A model generated the notes under the pieces. The model saw only the letters and a list, made by a program, of their open reading frames with translations. It was not told where the DNA came from and did no database searches. Position numbers and translations under genes: made by a program. Shown here piece by piece: positions 7,607 to 14,309 of a DNA stretch of 20,915 bases. Source of the DNA: JANRKT01 sp033763355 (GTDB taxonomy: Bacteria; Bacteroidota; Bacteroidia; Chitinophagales; Chitinophagaceae); contig JANRKT010000405.1 of assembly GCA_033763355.1 (NCBI GenBank), forward strand, positions 1-20,915, given 5' to 3'. The stretch's first letter is position 1. Every line of letters starts with the position of its first letter.

Positions 7607-8308
7607 ATGGAGCTGAAATGTATTGCCATTGATGATGAGCCCCTGGCGCTGGATATTATAAAAGAATATGTTTCCCGCCAGGCGGAGCTGAAATTGCTGC
7701 AAACTTTTGACGACGCCATTTCAGGCGCTGAATTCTTACGCAGTGCTGCTGTTGACCTTTTGTTTATTGATGTAAACATGCCGGATATAACAGGCATTGA
7801 CCTTGTGCGGTCATTGGCCGAAAAACCAATGATAATTTTTACAACGGCATACAAAAAATTTGCAGTTGAAGGTTTTGAACTGGATGCTGTGGATTACCTG
7901 CTTAAGCCCATCAGCTTCGGCCGGTTTACAAAAGCGGTTAACAAAGCGGTTGAATATTACAAGTACAGGAAATTTATTTCAAAAGAAGAAGAGGGCCACA
8001 TCTTTGTTTATTCGGAATACAGGCTGGTGAAAATAGCGCTTGCAGATATAGAATACATTGAAAGCCTTGAAGATTACATCAGGATACATCTGATTAATGA
8101 TAAACCTGTTCTTACGCTGATGCCTTTAAAGAAAATGCTGGAAAAATTACCTGATGATAAATTTAAACGGATACACCGCAGCTACATCATACAAACTGCA
8201 AAAGTAAAATCAGTTCTTAACCGCAGGGTGCAGCTTTCTTCGGCAGAACTTCCCGTAAGCAGCAGTTATCTTGGTTTTATTGAAGAGTGGAAATCGGGCC
8301 ACAAATAG
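7607..8308 (+). CDS. LytTR-family response regulator
   Basis: This 233-residue protein has an N-terminal receiver domain (1-115): acidic pocket D9, D10, phospho-acceptor D55 in LLFIDVNMPD, switch Thr at about 79-80 and conserved K100 in LLKP. A LytTR DNA-binding domain follows (about 133-228; HIFVYSEYRLVKIALADIEYI, IHRSYIIQ). LytTR domains bind direct repeats about 21 bp apart. A matching 21-bp-period repeat lies 36 bp downstream of this gene, before the next lipoprotein gene. It is the cognate partner of the LytS kinase just upstream by position. Confidence 0.94.
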   Translation: MELKCIAIDDEPLALDIIKEYVSRQAELKLLQTFDDAISGAEFLRSAAVDLLFIDVNMPDITGIDLVRSLAEKPMIIFTTAYKKFAVEGFELDAVDYLLKPISFGRFTKAVNKAVEYYKYRKFISKEEEGHIFVYSEYRLVKIALADIEYIESLEDYIRIHLINDKPVLTLMPLKKMLEKLPDDKFKRIHRSYIIQTAKVKSVLNRRVQLSSAELPVSSSYLGFIEEWKSGHK

Positions 8309-8684
8309 TTACTATGACTTTCCTGTGACACTTGCGTTTTATTTTTTCATTCATCGGCACAAAGTTTTCATTCACCGGCACATTAAAACTGTTAACTAAA
8401 CCTTAGGCAGCAAAACAAATCACATGCATGAACTTTGACGTAATAGGCCTATTGAATAATTCTACACTGAAATTTCAGGTTTAATCCGGGATATTGAGGG
8501 GCTGCATAATCATTTCCCGTCTGTCTGCCGGATTTTAATCAAACGAAAATGTTTGCTGAACTTCTTCCTGCAAAAAATTGCGGGCAGATAAAACTTTTGC
8601 TCATTAAAACTATACCGGATGGATCAATTTTAAAACTGTTCCCGTTTTTAAAATCATTTCCTGAAAATTTAAAACCAAAAGATC
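8309..8684 (+). promoter_or_regulatory. Long regulatory gap before the PepSY-like lipoprotein gene
   Basis: This 376-bp gap holds the LytTR-type direct repeat (8344-8382), a -7-like GAACTTTG at 8430-8437 and a perfect palindrome AATAGGCCTATT (8442-8453). If transcription starts near 8443 the leader would be about 240 nt. A 48-codon open frame (8549-8695) overlaps the next gene by 11 bp but shows no recognisable features. Confidence 0.45.
8344..8382 (+). promoter_or_regulatory. Candidate LytTR operator, 18-bp direct repeat with 21-bp period
   Basis: TTTTCATTCATCGGCACA (8344-8361) is repeated at 8365-8382 with one change (17 of 18 identical). The 21-bp period equals two helical turns, as in known LytTR sites (AgrA/AlgR type, two direct half-sites). 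It lies between the LytTR regulator gene and the PepSY-like lipoprotein gene. A related site with the same internal spacing occurs at 10195-10222. Confidence 0.5.
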
Positions 8685-9572
8685 ATGAAAACTAAAATCA
8701 AAAGAGGCTTATATTTTCTTCCGCTCGTTTTTGTTTTATTTGCGTCATGTAAAAAAGAGTATTCCTCAGATAATACTGTTGCAGCTGATGAAACTGTAAT
8801 TGCAGTAGCAGCAGGCGTTTCATCGGTTTCTGATTCTGTATATGTTGTTAATGCCTGCTCCAAAGGTTCAAAACGTGATACTGTGAGCCAGGCAAGTTTG
8901 CCGGCTGCTATCTCATCTTATCTTGATGCTAATTATGCAGGCTATACTTTTGGCAAGGCCTATGCAGTTAAGGACAGCGCCGGAACACTGAACAGCTATG
9001 TGGTTATTGTTTATTATAATGATAAACCCGTTGCTTTAAAATTTGACGCTTCCGGAAGTTTTGTAAAAGTGCTTGAGCAAAGGGAGAAAGGCGATTTACA
9101 TGGTGGCAGGGGATGGCATCATGGCGGAAGGTTTGAAGGAAGGAGCGGATCGCAGAAAGATACTATTGCGTTAAGCGCATTGCCTTCTGCTATCCTGTCT
9201 TATATGTCTTCTGATTATCCTTCAGATACACTTTCAAAAGCATACATCAATAAAGACAGCAGCTATGTTGTGATTTCAAGGAACAATGGCCTTTACGCAA
9301 CCGTGTTTGATGCAGCCGGCAATTTTGTAAAAAGGATGCAATTGCATTCCCACCAGGGAAAGGTTCAGGAAATTGAACAAACTGCATTGCTTTCTGTAAT
9401 TACAAGCTACCTCAGTACAACTTATCCCAACTATGTTTTCAAAAAGGCATTTTCAATAAGCAAAAGCGGAACGCTTGAAGGATATGTAGTGCTGATAGAT
9501 GCCAATAACACAAAGTATGCGTTGCTATTTGATGCAGCAGGAAGCTTTGTAAAGGTTAAAACGGTTCATTAA
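8685..9572 (+). CDS. Lipoprotein with three tandem PepSY-like domains
   Basis: This 295-residue protein has a signal ending in lipobox FASC (lipidated C22). Three related repeats follow at about 65-130, 159-219 and 229-292. Each begins with a helix pattern like LPxAIxSYL and ends with the hairpin FDAxGxFVK, typical of PepSY-like (PF11396-type) periplasmic domains of Bacteroidota. Repeats 1 and 2 are joined by a linker rich in Gly, His and Arg (about 136-158, including GGRGWHHGGR). Single PepSY-like proteins are usual; three in one chain is less common. The function of the family is poorly known. The cytochrome-like lipoprotein gene follows after 48 bp, so both are probably one transcript, downstream of the LytTR-type repeat. 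Confidence 0.78.
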   Translation: MKTKIKRGLYFLPLVFVLFASCKKEYSSDNTVAADETVIAVAAGVSSVSDSVYVVNACSKGSKRDTVSQASLPAAISSYLDANYAGYTFGKAYAVKDSAGTLNSYVVIVYYNDKPVALKFDASGSFVKVLEQREKGDLHGGRGWHHGGRFEGRSGSQKDTIALSALPSAILSYMSSDYPSDTLSKAYINKDSSYVVISRNNGLYATVFDAAGNFVKRMQLHSHQGKVQEIEQTALLSVITSYLSTTYPNYVFKKAFSISKSGTLEGYVVLIDANNTKYALLFDAAGSFVKVKTVH

Positions 9573-9620
9573 AAAACCATTTGCAGGACAAATTAAATTT
9601 TGATCAATTAAATAACTGAT

Positions 9621-9968
9621 ATGAAGAAAGCCATCATCATTATTGCAGTTTCTGGCTCAATTGCAATGGCCGCCTGCAGCAAAAGCGGCGACAGCGGCAG
9701 CAGTGGTATTGACTGCAGTGTTTCCAGGTCATACGCCACAGATGTAAGCCCCATTATACAGTCATCATGTGCAACCAGTTCGGGATGCCATGCTTCGGGC
9801 AGTACAAATGGCCCTGGTGCATTAACCACTTACCAGCAGGTTTTTAATGCAAGAAATGCCATCCGCACTGCTGTTTCAAACGGCACCATGCCGCAGGGCA
9901 GCAGCCTGTCAACCGTAAAAAAAAACAATATCATTTGCTGGATTGACAATGGTGCATCAAACAATTAA
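9621..9968 (+). CDS. Small cytochrome-c-like lipoprotein with CX5CH motif
   Basis: This 115-residue protein has a signal peptide ending in MAAC (lipidated C19) and a Gly/Ser tether. The body matches the small cytochrome-c-like domains of Bacteroidota lipoproteins: a helix ending at IIQSSC, a haem-type CH, LTTYQQVFNARNAI, then NGTMPQG and a final CWIDNGA helix. The haem motif is unusual: C50 and C56-H57 are separated by five residues (CATSSGCH), rather than CX2CH or the CX4CH variant. M90 would be the sixth haem ligand. C32 and C106 could form a disulfide. If haem is bound it would serve electron transfer on the envelope. Haem attachment with this spacing is unproven. It probably shares an operon with the PepSY-like gene. 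Confidence 0.7.
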   Translation: MKKAIIIIAVSGSIAMAACSKSGDSGSSGIDCSVSRSYATDVSPIIQSSCATSSGCHASGSTNGPGALTTYQQVFNARNAIRTAVSNGTMPQGSSLSTVKKNNIICWIDNGASNN

Positions 9969-9982
9969 TAAACCTGGTATTG

Positions 9983-10040
9983 AAACCTGAGGTTTGGTGA
10001 TTAAAGTAAACAGCAGGATTAAAGTCAAAACCTCAGGTTT
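9983..10040 (+). terminator. Paired palindromes after the cytochrome-like gene
   Basis: AAACCTGAGGTTT (9983-9995) and AAACCTCAGGTTT (10028-10040) are perfect 13-bp inverted repeats separated by 32 nt. Each is also self-complementary around its central base. They could fold as one long hairpin or two small ones, and probably end the transcript. No strong T-run follows. Confidence 0.35.
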
Positions 10041-10142
10041 ATTATTAGCAACAAACAAATAAGTATTAGGTGAATAATACCGCCTGTACAGGTAACTATG
10101 AAAATATCATAAGCAAGTTCTTTTTTATAACAGGTGGTTTTA

Positions 10143-10170
10143 GGAAACAGGCCCTGTTTCCACAGGGCCT
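10143..10170 (+). terminator. Two mutually exclusive hairpins
   Basis: GGAAACAG (10143-10150) pairs with CTGTTTCC (10154-10161). AGGCCCTG (10149-10156) pairs with CAGGGCCT (10163-10170). The two perfect 8-bp stems overlap, so only one can form at a time. It may be a terminator or processing signal for the upstream transcript, or a leader switch if transcribed with the dioxygenase-like gene. Confidence 0.35.
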
Positions 10171-10194
10171 TCCATTAACCATGTGTTAACATGC

Positions 10195-10222
10195 TTATCG
10201 GCACATTTTATACATTCATCTA
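10195..10222 (+). promoter_or_regulatory. Second candidate LytTR operator
   Basis: ATCGGCACA at 10197-10205 is followed after exactly 7 nt by CATTCATC (10213-10220). The site at 8344-8382 has the same parts at the same spacing (ATCGGCACA at 8353, CATTCACC at 8369). The second half-site is less complete here. It ends just upstream of a TTG/AAATTTTG promoter, the place expected for an activator. Confidence 0.42.
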
Positions 10223-10228
10223 TAATAA

Positions 10229-10259
10229 TTGACAAATAAGGCAATGAAGTGAAATTTTG
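10229..10259 (+). promoter_or_regulatory. Candidate promoter of the dioxygenase-like gene
   Basis: TTG (10229-10231) and AAATTTTG (10252-10259; one mismatch to TAnnTTTG) are 20 bp apart, a good Bacteroidota spacing. Transcription would start near 10265, about 50 nt before the ATG at 10316. Confidence 0.4.
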
Positions 10260-10315
10260 CATTACCAAATAACAAACAATAACCCGTATATCTGTAAACT
10301 CAAAAAACATCAATT

Positions 10316-11068
10316 ATGGAACGTAAAGATTTTTTAAGGCGCACAGTTGGGCTGATAGGAACAGTTGGAATCATACCACTTGCAGAAGCATGCAGAAAAG
10401 ATAAAACCACTACTGATAACGGGAGCGGTTCAGGCGGGGGTACCAGTGGCGGCGACAACAGCAATTGTACAGTAAGCCCCACAGAAACCGAAGGCCCTTT
10501 CCCCACAAAAACACCATCAGGCCTGGTGAGGACTGATATACGCGACGACCGGACAGGTGTTGTATTCACAATCAAAATAACTATTAAAAACAGGAATAAC
10601 AGTTGTTCCGCATCGCAGGGCGCTATAGTGGATATATGGCATTGCGATAAAGACGGATATTATTCTGAATATGGCGGAACAGGTATGCAAACCATCAATT
10701 ATACCGGCGTACATTTTTTACGCGGCCGCCAGACAACCGACGCAAACGGGCTGGTAACTTTTACTTCCATATTTCCAGGCTGGTATTCGGGCCGTGCAAC
10801 ACACATCCATGTTCATATTTACAATGCTTCAGGCACATCATTGCTGGTAACACAAATTGCATTTCCCGAAGGCAGCAGCAGCGCTGTAGCTACGGTTAAC
10901 GGAAGCGGTGGTGTTTCTTATGGTTATACAAAAGGCATGTCAGGTTACACATACAATGCCAATGATAATGTATTCAGCGATGACACTGCAGGCATTGAAC
11001 TGGCGGCCGTGAGTGGCGGCCTTTCCGGGGGTTATACACTGACTCACACCATTAATGTAAATGCCTGA
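10316..11068 (+). CDS. Lipoprotein with intradiol ring-cleavage dioxygenase fold
   Basis: This 250-residue protein has an N-terminal export signal (MERKDFLRR then a hydrophobic stretch) that looks like a degenerate Tat motif and ends in a lipobox-like LAEAC (C26). A Gly/Ser linker follows (34-50). The body has the intradiol dioxygenase pattern: ETEGPFPT, VDIWHCDKDGYYSEY, FLRGRQTTDANGLVTF and PGWYSGRATHIHVH. All four expected Fe(III) ligands can be placed: Y116, Y157, H163 and H165. Cytosolic members cleave catechols; exported members of this clade have largely unknown substrates. It is about 250 nt downstream of the cytochrome-like gene, behind its own candidate promoter, and is followed by a strong terminator. 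Confidence 0.85.
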   Translation: MERKDFLRRTVGLIGTVGIIPLAEACRKDKTTTDNGSGSGGGTSGGDNSNCTVSPTETEGPFPTKTPSGLVRTDIRDDRTGVVFTIKITIKNRNNSCSASQGAIVDIWHCDKDGYYSEYGGTGMQTINYTGVHFLRGRQTTDANGLVTFTSIFPGWYSGRATHIHVHIYNASGTSLLVTQIAFPEGSSSAVATVNGSGGVSYGYTKGMSGYTYNANDNVFSDDTAGIELAAVSGGLSGGYTLTHTINVNA

Positions 11069-11136
11069 TGGCTGGCAGCAGCAATAACAGTATTGCATAA
11101 GAGTGTATGTTTGAATTTGGGGTTTACAGAAAAGGG

Positions 11137-11165
11137 CCATCCTTCAAAACAGGATGGTTTCTTTT
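11137..11165 (+). terminator. Rho-independent terminator after the dioxygenase-like gene
   Basis: CCATCCT (11137-11143), a 7-nt loop and AGGATGG (11151-11157) are followed by TTTCTTTT. The stem is preceded by A/G-rich bases that can extend pairing. It lies about 70 nt after the stop at 11068. Confidence 0.7.
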
Positions 11166-11185
11166 ATAAAAGCTTTTCGGGGTAT

Positions 11186-11193
11186 TAAATTTG
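11186..11193 (+). promoter_or_regulatory. Likely -7 element of the unknown/pirin-like pair
   Basis: TAAATTTG is an exact TAnnTTTG match, 18 nt before the ATG at 11212. It covers the in-frame TTG at 11191, which argues against that TTG as the start codon. Confidence 0.4.
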
Positions 11194-11211
11194 TTTTCAG
11201 AAAAAAAAGCC

Positions 11212-11760
11212 ATGCAAAAAAAGATCATCCGCCTTTGCTACAGGAAAATAATAGGTGCAGAGAGCAGGCAGCAGTGGGAAAAATTTGTGTTTGAGGATTC
11301 TTATACTGAGTTTTTAATGCAGTCGCAGTTGTACAACCAGGCCAGAAAGTATAAAACGTTTGCAGAACTGCTGACGAATGTGCCCGGGGCGGATAGACTT
11401 CATTTCCTGGTAAGCGCATCGGTTACCGGGTATTTGAATCAGCTGAATGGCATTATACCAGATGTAAAAAACACACTTGGAAAACAATTTCTCCCATTTA
11501 AAAATTTCAGGTTCGAAATCATCAATTCTGATATAACTGATAAATCAAAACACAGTGTTGCTTTGAATTTTTACAGCGAACCACTTATGTGGCATGATAC
11601 CATTGCAGCAAATTTGCTTATTTCATTGCAGGACCAGCCCGCAGAGCATGATGAAACGCTTACAGAAATGGTTCCGCTGCAGCCCTTCCTGAGTATTTAT
11701 TCTATAAAGAAATTGCACTATGATAAAGCAGGTAAAAGGAAAGATATTTTTATCAGATGA
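11212..11760 (+). CDS. Protein of unknown function, overlaps the pirin-like gene
   Basis: I do not recognise this 182-residue protein. It has no signal peptide and no membrane segment, so it is probably cytoplasmic. It begins with a basic stretch (MQKKIIRLCYRKI), then a mixed alpha/beta pattern. The C-terminal half contains VALNFYSEPLMWHDTIAANLL and ends in a very basic tail. No catalytic motif stands out. Its last 41 bp overlap the start of the pirin-like gene in another frame, so the two are translationally linked and likely act together. The start at 11212 is preferred over an in-frame TTG at 11191 because the latter lies in a -7 promoter match. Confidence 0.65.
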   Translation: MQKKIIRLCYRKIIGAESRQQWEKFVFEDSYTEFLMQSQLYNQARKYKTFAELLTNVPGADRLHFLVSASVTGYLNQLNGIIPDVKNTLGKQFLPFKNFRFEIINSDITDKSKHSVALNFYSEPLMWHDTIAANLLISLQDQPAEHDETLTEMVPLQPFLSIYSIKKLHYDKAGKRKDIFIR

Positions 11761-12424
11761 GCGGGGACACGAAGAAACAGAAAAGTTCAGGACATACCGT
11801 ACGTTTAATTCCGACAATTATTATAATAAACACAAAATGGCTTTTGGCAGTTTGTATGTTTTAAATGATGATACCCTTGCCGGGGGCCAGTCATTAAAAA
11901 CCTGTGCAGATGAAAATACTCTTATATTGATATTGCCGCTTGCCGGGCCGGTTGAATACAAAAGCAATAATAGCGGCAGCACATTAATTGAAGCGGGTGA
12001 ACTGCTTGTTTCACATATTGCCCCGGGCGATAACTTTGAAATTGCCAACCCGTTTGAAACAGAGTTGGTTAATTTTCTCCAGTTCAGGTTCAGCATACAC
12101 GGAAACAATGACCAGTTCCTGTGCCGGAAACTTTCTTTTAACCTTGCTGCAAACGAAAACAGCCTGGTACCCGTTTTTCCTGTAAATGAAAATGCTACGG
12201 GATTGGGCCTGTCAATAGGAAGGTTTAAAGGAAGAGAAGAAACAGTATATGCCATGCAAAGCAAAAACAAAGGCTTGTTTTTATTTGTAATTGAAGGCGC
12301 CTTTGAGGCGGAAGGAAGGTTGCTGCATGCACGTGACGGGCTTGCATTGTGGGAAACCGGGGAAGCGGAAATAGAAGCCCTTTCCAATGATGCCATTATT
12401 CTTGCAGTTGAAGTGCCGCTTTAA
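11720..12424 (+). CDS. Pirin-like bicupin, metal ligands lost
   Basis: This 234-residue protein follows the pirin/YhhW outline. The N-terminal part has LSDERGHE, RTYRTFNSDNYYN and FGSLYVLNDDTLAGG, a standard pirin opening. The first cupin continues with ILILPLAGPVEYKSN and AGELLVSH, and a C-terminal cupin covers about 150-234. Active pirins carry His-Pro-His-x-Asn and further His/Glu metal ligands right after the GG turn. Here that stretch reads QSLKTCADENT, with no His, so the canonical metal site is gone. It is therefore unlikely to be a quercetinase; a binding or regulatory role is possible. The start overlaps the preceding unknown gene by 41 bp, and the N-terminus fits the family. Confidence 0.75.
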   Translation: MIKQVKGKIFLSDERGHEETEKFRTYRTFNSDNYYNKHKMAFGSLYVLNDDTLAGGQSLKTCADENTLILILPLAGPVEYKSNNSGSTLIEAGELLVSHIAPGDNFEIANPFETELVNFLQFRFSIHGNNDQFLCRKLSFNLAANENSLVPVFPVNENATGLGLSIGRFKGREETVYAMQSKNKGLFLFVIEGAFEAEGRLLHARDGLALWETGEAEIEALSNDAIILAVEVPL

Positions 12425-12460
12425 AGTGTTATTCAATTTAATAGTTCTGCACCTACCTTT

Positions 12461-12482
12461 ATTGCATCTTAACTGATGCAAT
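12461..12482. promoter_or_regulatory. Palindrome between the pirin-like and peptidase genes
   Basis: ATTGCATC and GATGCAAT form a perfect 8-bp inverted repeat around a 6-nt centre. There is no T-run after it, so an operator or weak terminator is possible. Confidence 0.3.
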
Positions 12483-12520
12483 TAATTCCTTACTTTTAAG
12501 CAGCACTAAAATTTTTTATC

Positions 12521-14098
12521 ATGGGAAAAACAATTCCGGCAGCAATGCTCCTGCTGTTTATTTCAGCTGTATGTATTGCACAGACCGACAAGGCGCTTTC
12601 ATTTAAACAGGAAAAGATTGACGTTGAAATGATGGCGAAGATCAGGAACGAAGGCCTGAACAATTCCAAAGTAATGGATATTGCTTTTCAGCTTACAGAT
12701 ATGAGCGGCCCGAGGCTGCAGGGTTCGCCGGGGTTGGTGCGGGCATCCGCCTGGGCAAAGAGCGAACTCAGTAAATGGGGGCTTGAAAATGCAGCCCTTG
12801 AAGCATGGGGCAATTTTGGAAAAGGGTGGGAATTAAAAAGAACCTATCTCGCCATGACTGCGCCATATTACCGCCCCATGATTGCATTTCCCAAAACATG
12901 GTGCAGCGGAACAGGGGGTTTAAAAAATGCTGAAGTAATCATTGTTAAAGCAAAAGATTCAGTTGAACTGGAAACTTATGCAGGTAAATTAAAAGGCAAA
13001 ATAATCATCCTTCCGCGTAACGATACGTTAAAGCCGGCCTACAATTCAGACGCATCAAGATATACAGATGAAGAATTGAAAAAGTTGGCGGATTACGATC
13101 TCAGGACTACTGGTCTGCCCCGGTCCGGGAATTTTGGGAACCAGCAAAGGCCAATGGTTAACATCAATAAGCTTAAAGAATTTGCTAAGAAAGAAGGTGC
13201 TGTTGCCATACTCAGCACTTCAACAAGAGGAAGGGATGGTACTTTGTTTGTGCAGGGTGGCGGCCCTTACCAGTTAAATGCACCTGAAAATTTTACTGAT
13301 ATTATGGTGGCATATGAAGATTACATGGTATTGCACCGGCTGGTAAATGCAGGTGTGCAGGTATCATTAGATGCAGATGTGCAGGCGCAGTTTTATACTG
13401 ATGACCCCAAAGGTTATAATGTGGTTGCAGAAATAAAAGGCACCGATAAAAATCTGAAAGACGAATTAGTGATGCTCGGAGGGCACCTTGACAGCTGGCA
13501 TGGCTCAACCGGCGCTACAGATAATGCCGCAGGCTGTGCAGTAATGATGGAAGCCGTACGCATTTTAAAAACGCTTGGTATAAAACCACGGCGTACCATC
13601 AGGATTGCATTGTGGAGTGCCGAAGAGCAGGGCCTGATCGGTTCACGCAATTATGTACGCAACCATTTTATGGATACCGTAAATAAAAAACCCAACAGCG
13701 AACACGAAAAAGTTTCTGTTTATTTTAATGTTGACAATGGCACAGGGAAAATCCGCGGCATATATACGCAGAGCAATGAAACAGTGAAGCCCATCTTTTC
13801 ACAATGGCTTGAACCATTTAAAGACCTTGGTGCAACAACTGTTACATTAAGGAATACCGGCGGTACTGACCATCTTGCATTTGACGGTATCGGCATACCG
13901 GGCTTTCAGTTTATACAGGATGAAATAGAATACGATACGCGGACACACCATACCAATATGGATGGATATGACCATTTGCAGGCAGACGATTTGAAACAAG
14001 CTGCCACCATTGTTGCAGCTTTTGTTTACAATGCAGCCATGCGGGATGAAAAAATCCCGAGGAAACAGGTGGCAAAACCGGCAGCAGGAGGGCAGTAA
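12521..14098 (+). CDS. Secreted M28-family zinc metallopeptidase
   Basis: This 525-residue exported peptidase has a signal peptide at 1 to about 20 (ends CIAQ). A PA-like insert lies at about 135-290 and the M28 catalytic core at about 298-507. Zinc ligands and catalytic residues are intact: H322 in GGHLDSWHG, bridging D334 in GATDNAAG, catalytic E368 and ligand E369 in SAEEQG, D405 in FNVDNGTG and H477 in RTHHTNMD. Such enzymes are aminopeptidases or carboxypeptidases acting on peptides outside the cytoplasm; the exact specificity cannot be told. The C-terminal tail is Lys/Pro/Ala-rich and does not look like a T9SS domain. It is a monocistronic unit that converges on the beta-propeller gene. 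Confidence 0.93.
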   Translation: MGKTIPAAMLLLFISAVCIAQTDKALSFKQEKIDVEMMAKIRNEGLNNSKVMDIAFQLTDMSGPRLQGSPGLVRASAWAKSELSKWGLENAALEAWGNFGKGWELKRTYLAMTAPYYRPMIAFPKTWCSGTGGLKNAEVIIVKAKDSVELETYAGKLKGKIIILPRNDTLKPAYNSDASRYTDEELKKLADYDLRTTGLPRSGNFGNQQRPMVNINKLKEFAKKEGAVAILSTSTRGRDGTLFVQGGGPYQLNAPENFTDIMVAYEDYMVLHRLVNAGVQVSLDADVQAQFYTDDPKGYNVVAEIKGTDKNLKDELVMLGGHLDSWHGSTGATDNAAGCAVMMEAVRILKTLGIKPRRTIRIALWSAEEQGLIGSRNYVRNHFMDTVNKKPNSEHEKVSVYFNVDNGTGKIRGIYTQSNETVKPIFSQWLEPFKDLGATTVTLRNTGGTDHLAFDGIGIPGFQFIQDEIEYDTRTHHTNMDGYDHLQADDLKQAATIVAAFVYNAAMRDEKIPRKQVAKPAAGGQ

Positions 14099-14254
14099 GG
14101 GTCGTTTTAAATTAACCGCCGCCACCGCCTCCGGGAATTCAAAGCAATTAGCAGAAATATCGCCAATGAAAATGTTGGTGTTAATTCGTGCCATTTGTGG
14201 CTCCTTTCTCCTTCTGGCCTAAGAAGAATTTTTTTGCAAAAGCATATGCATAAC

Positions 14255-14284
14255 AAAAAGTCCCGCCGCTAGGCAGGACTTTTT
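14255..14284. terminator. Bidirectional terminator between convergent genes
   Basis: AAAAAGTCC (14255-14263) pairs with GGACTTTTT (14276-14284), with an inner GCC/GGC pair around GCTA and one mismatch. The A-run and T-run make it work on both strands, ending the peptidase gene (+) and the BNR-propeller gene (-). Confidence 0.8.
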
Positions 14285-14309
14285 AAACTATTATTACAAC
14301 ATCAATACG

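Noticed and set aside
8442..8453. AATAGGCCTATT palindrome as an operator
   Set aside because: A 12-bp palindrome alone in an AT-rich gap is weak evidence; no second copy in the window.
11821..12396. 191-codon minus-strand open frame opposite the pirin-like gene
   Set aside because: Antisense shadow, Ser/Leu-rich, no recognisable motif; the plus-strand pirin frame is convincing.
14099..14254. Possible small peptide genes in the gap before the convergent terminator (such as the 18-codon frame at 14167 or a minus-strand frame from 14194)
   Set aside because: Too short, no promoter-like motif, and the longer frames only extend antisense into the peptidase gene.
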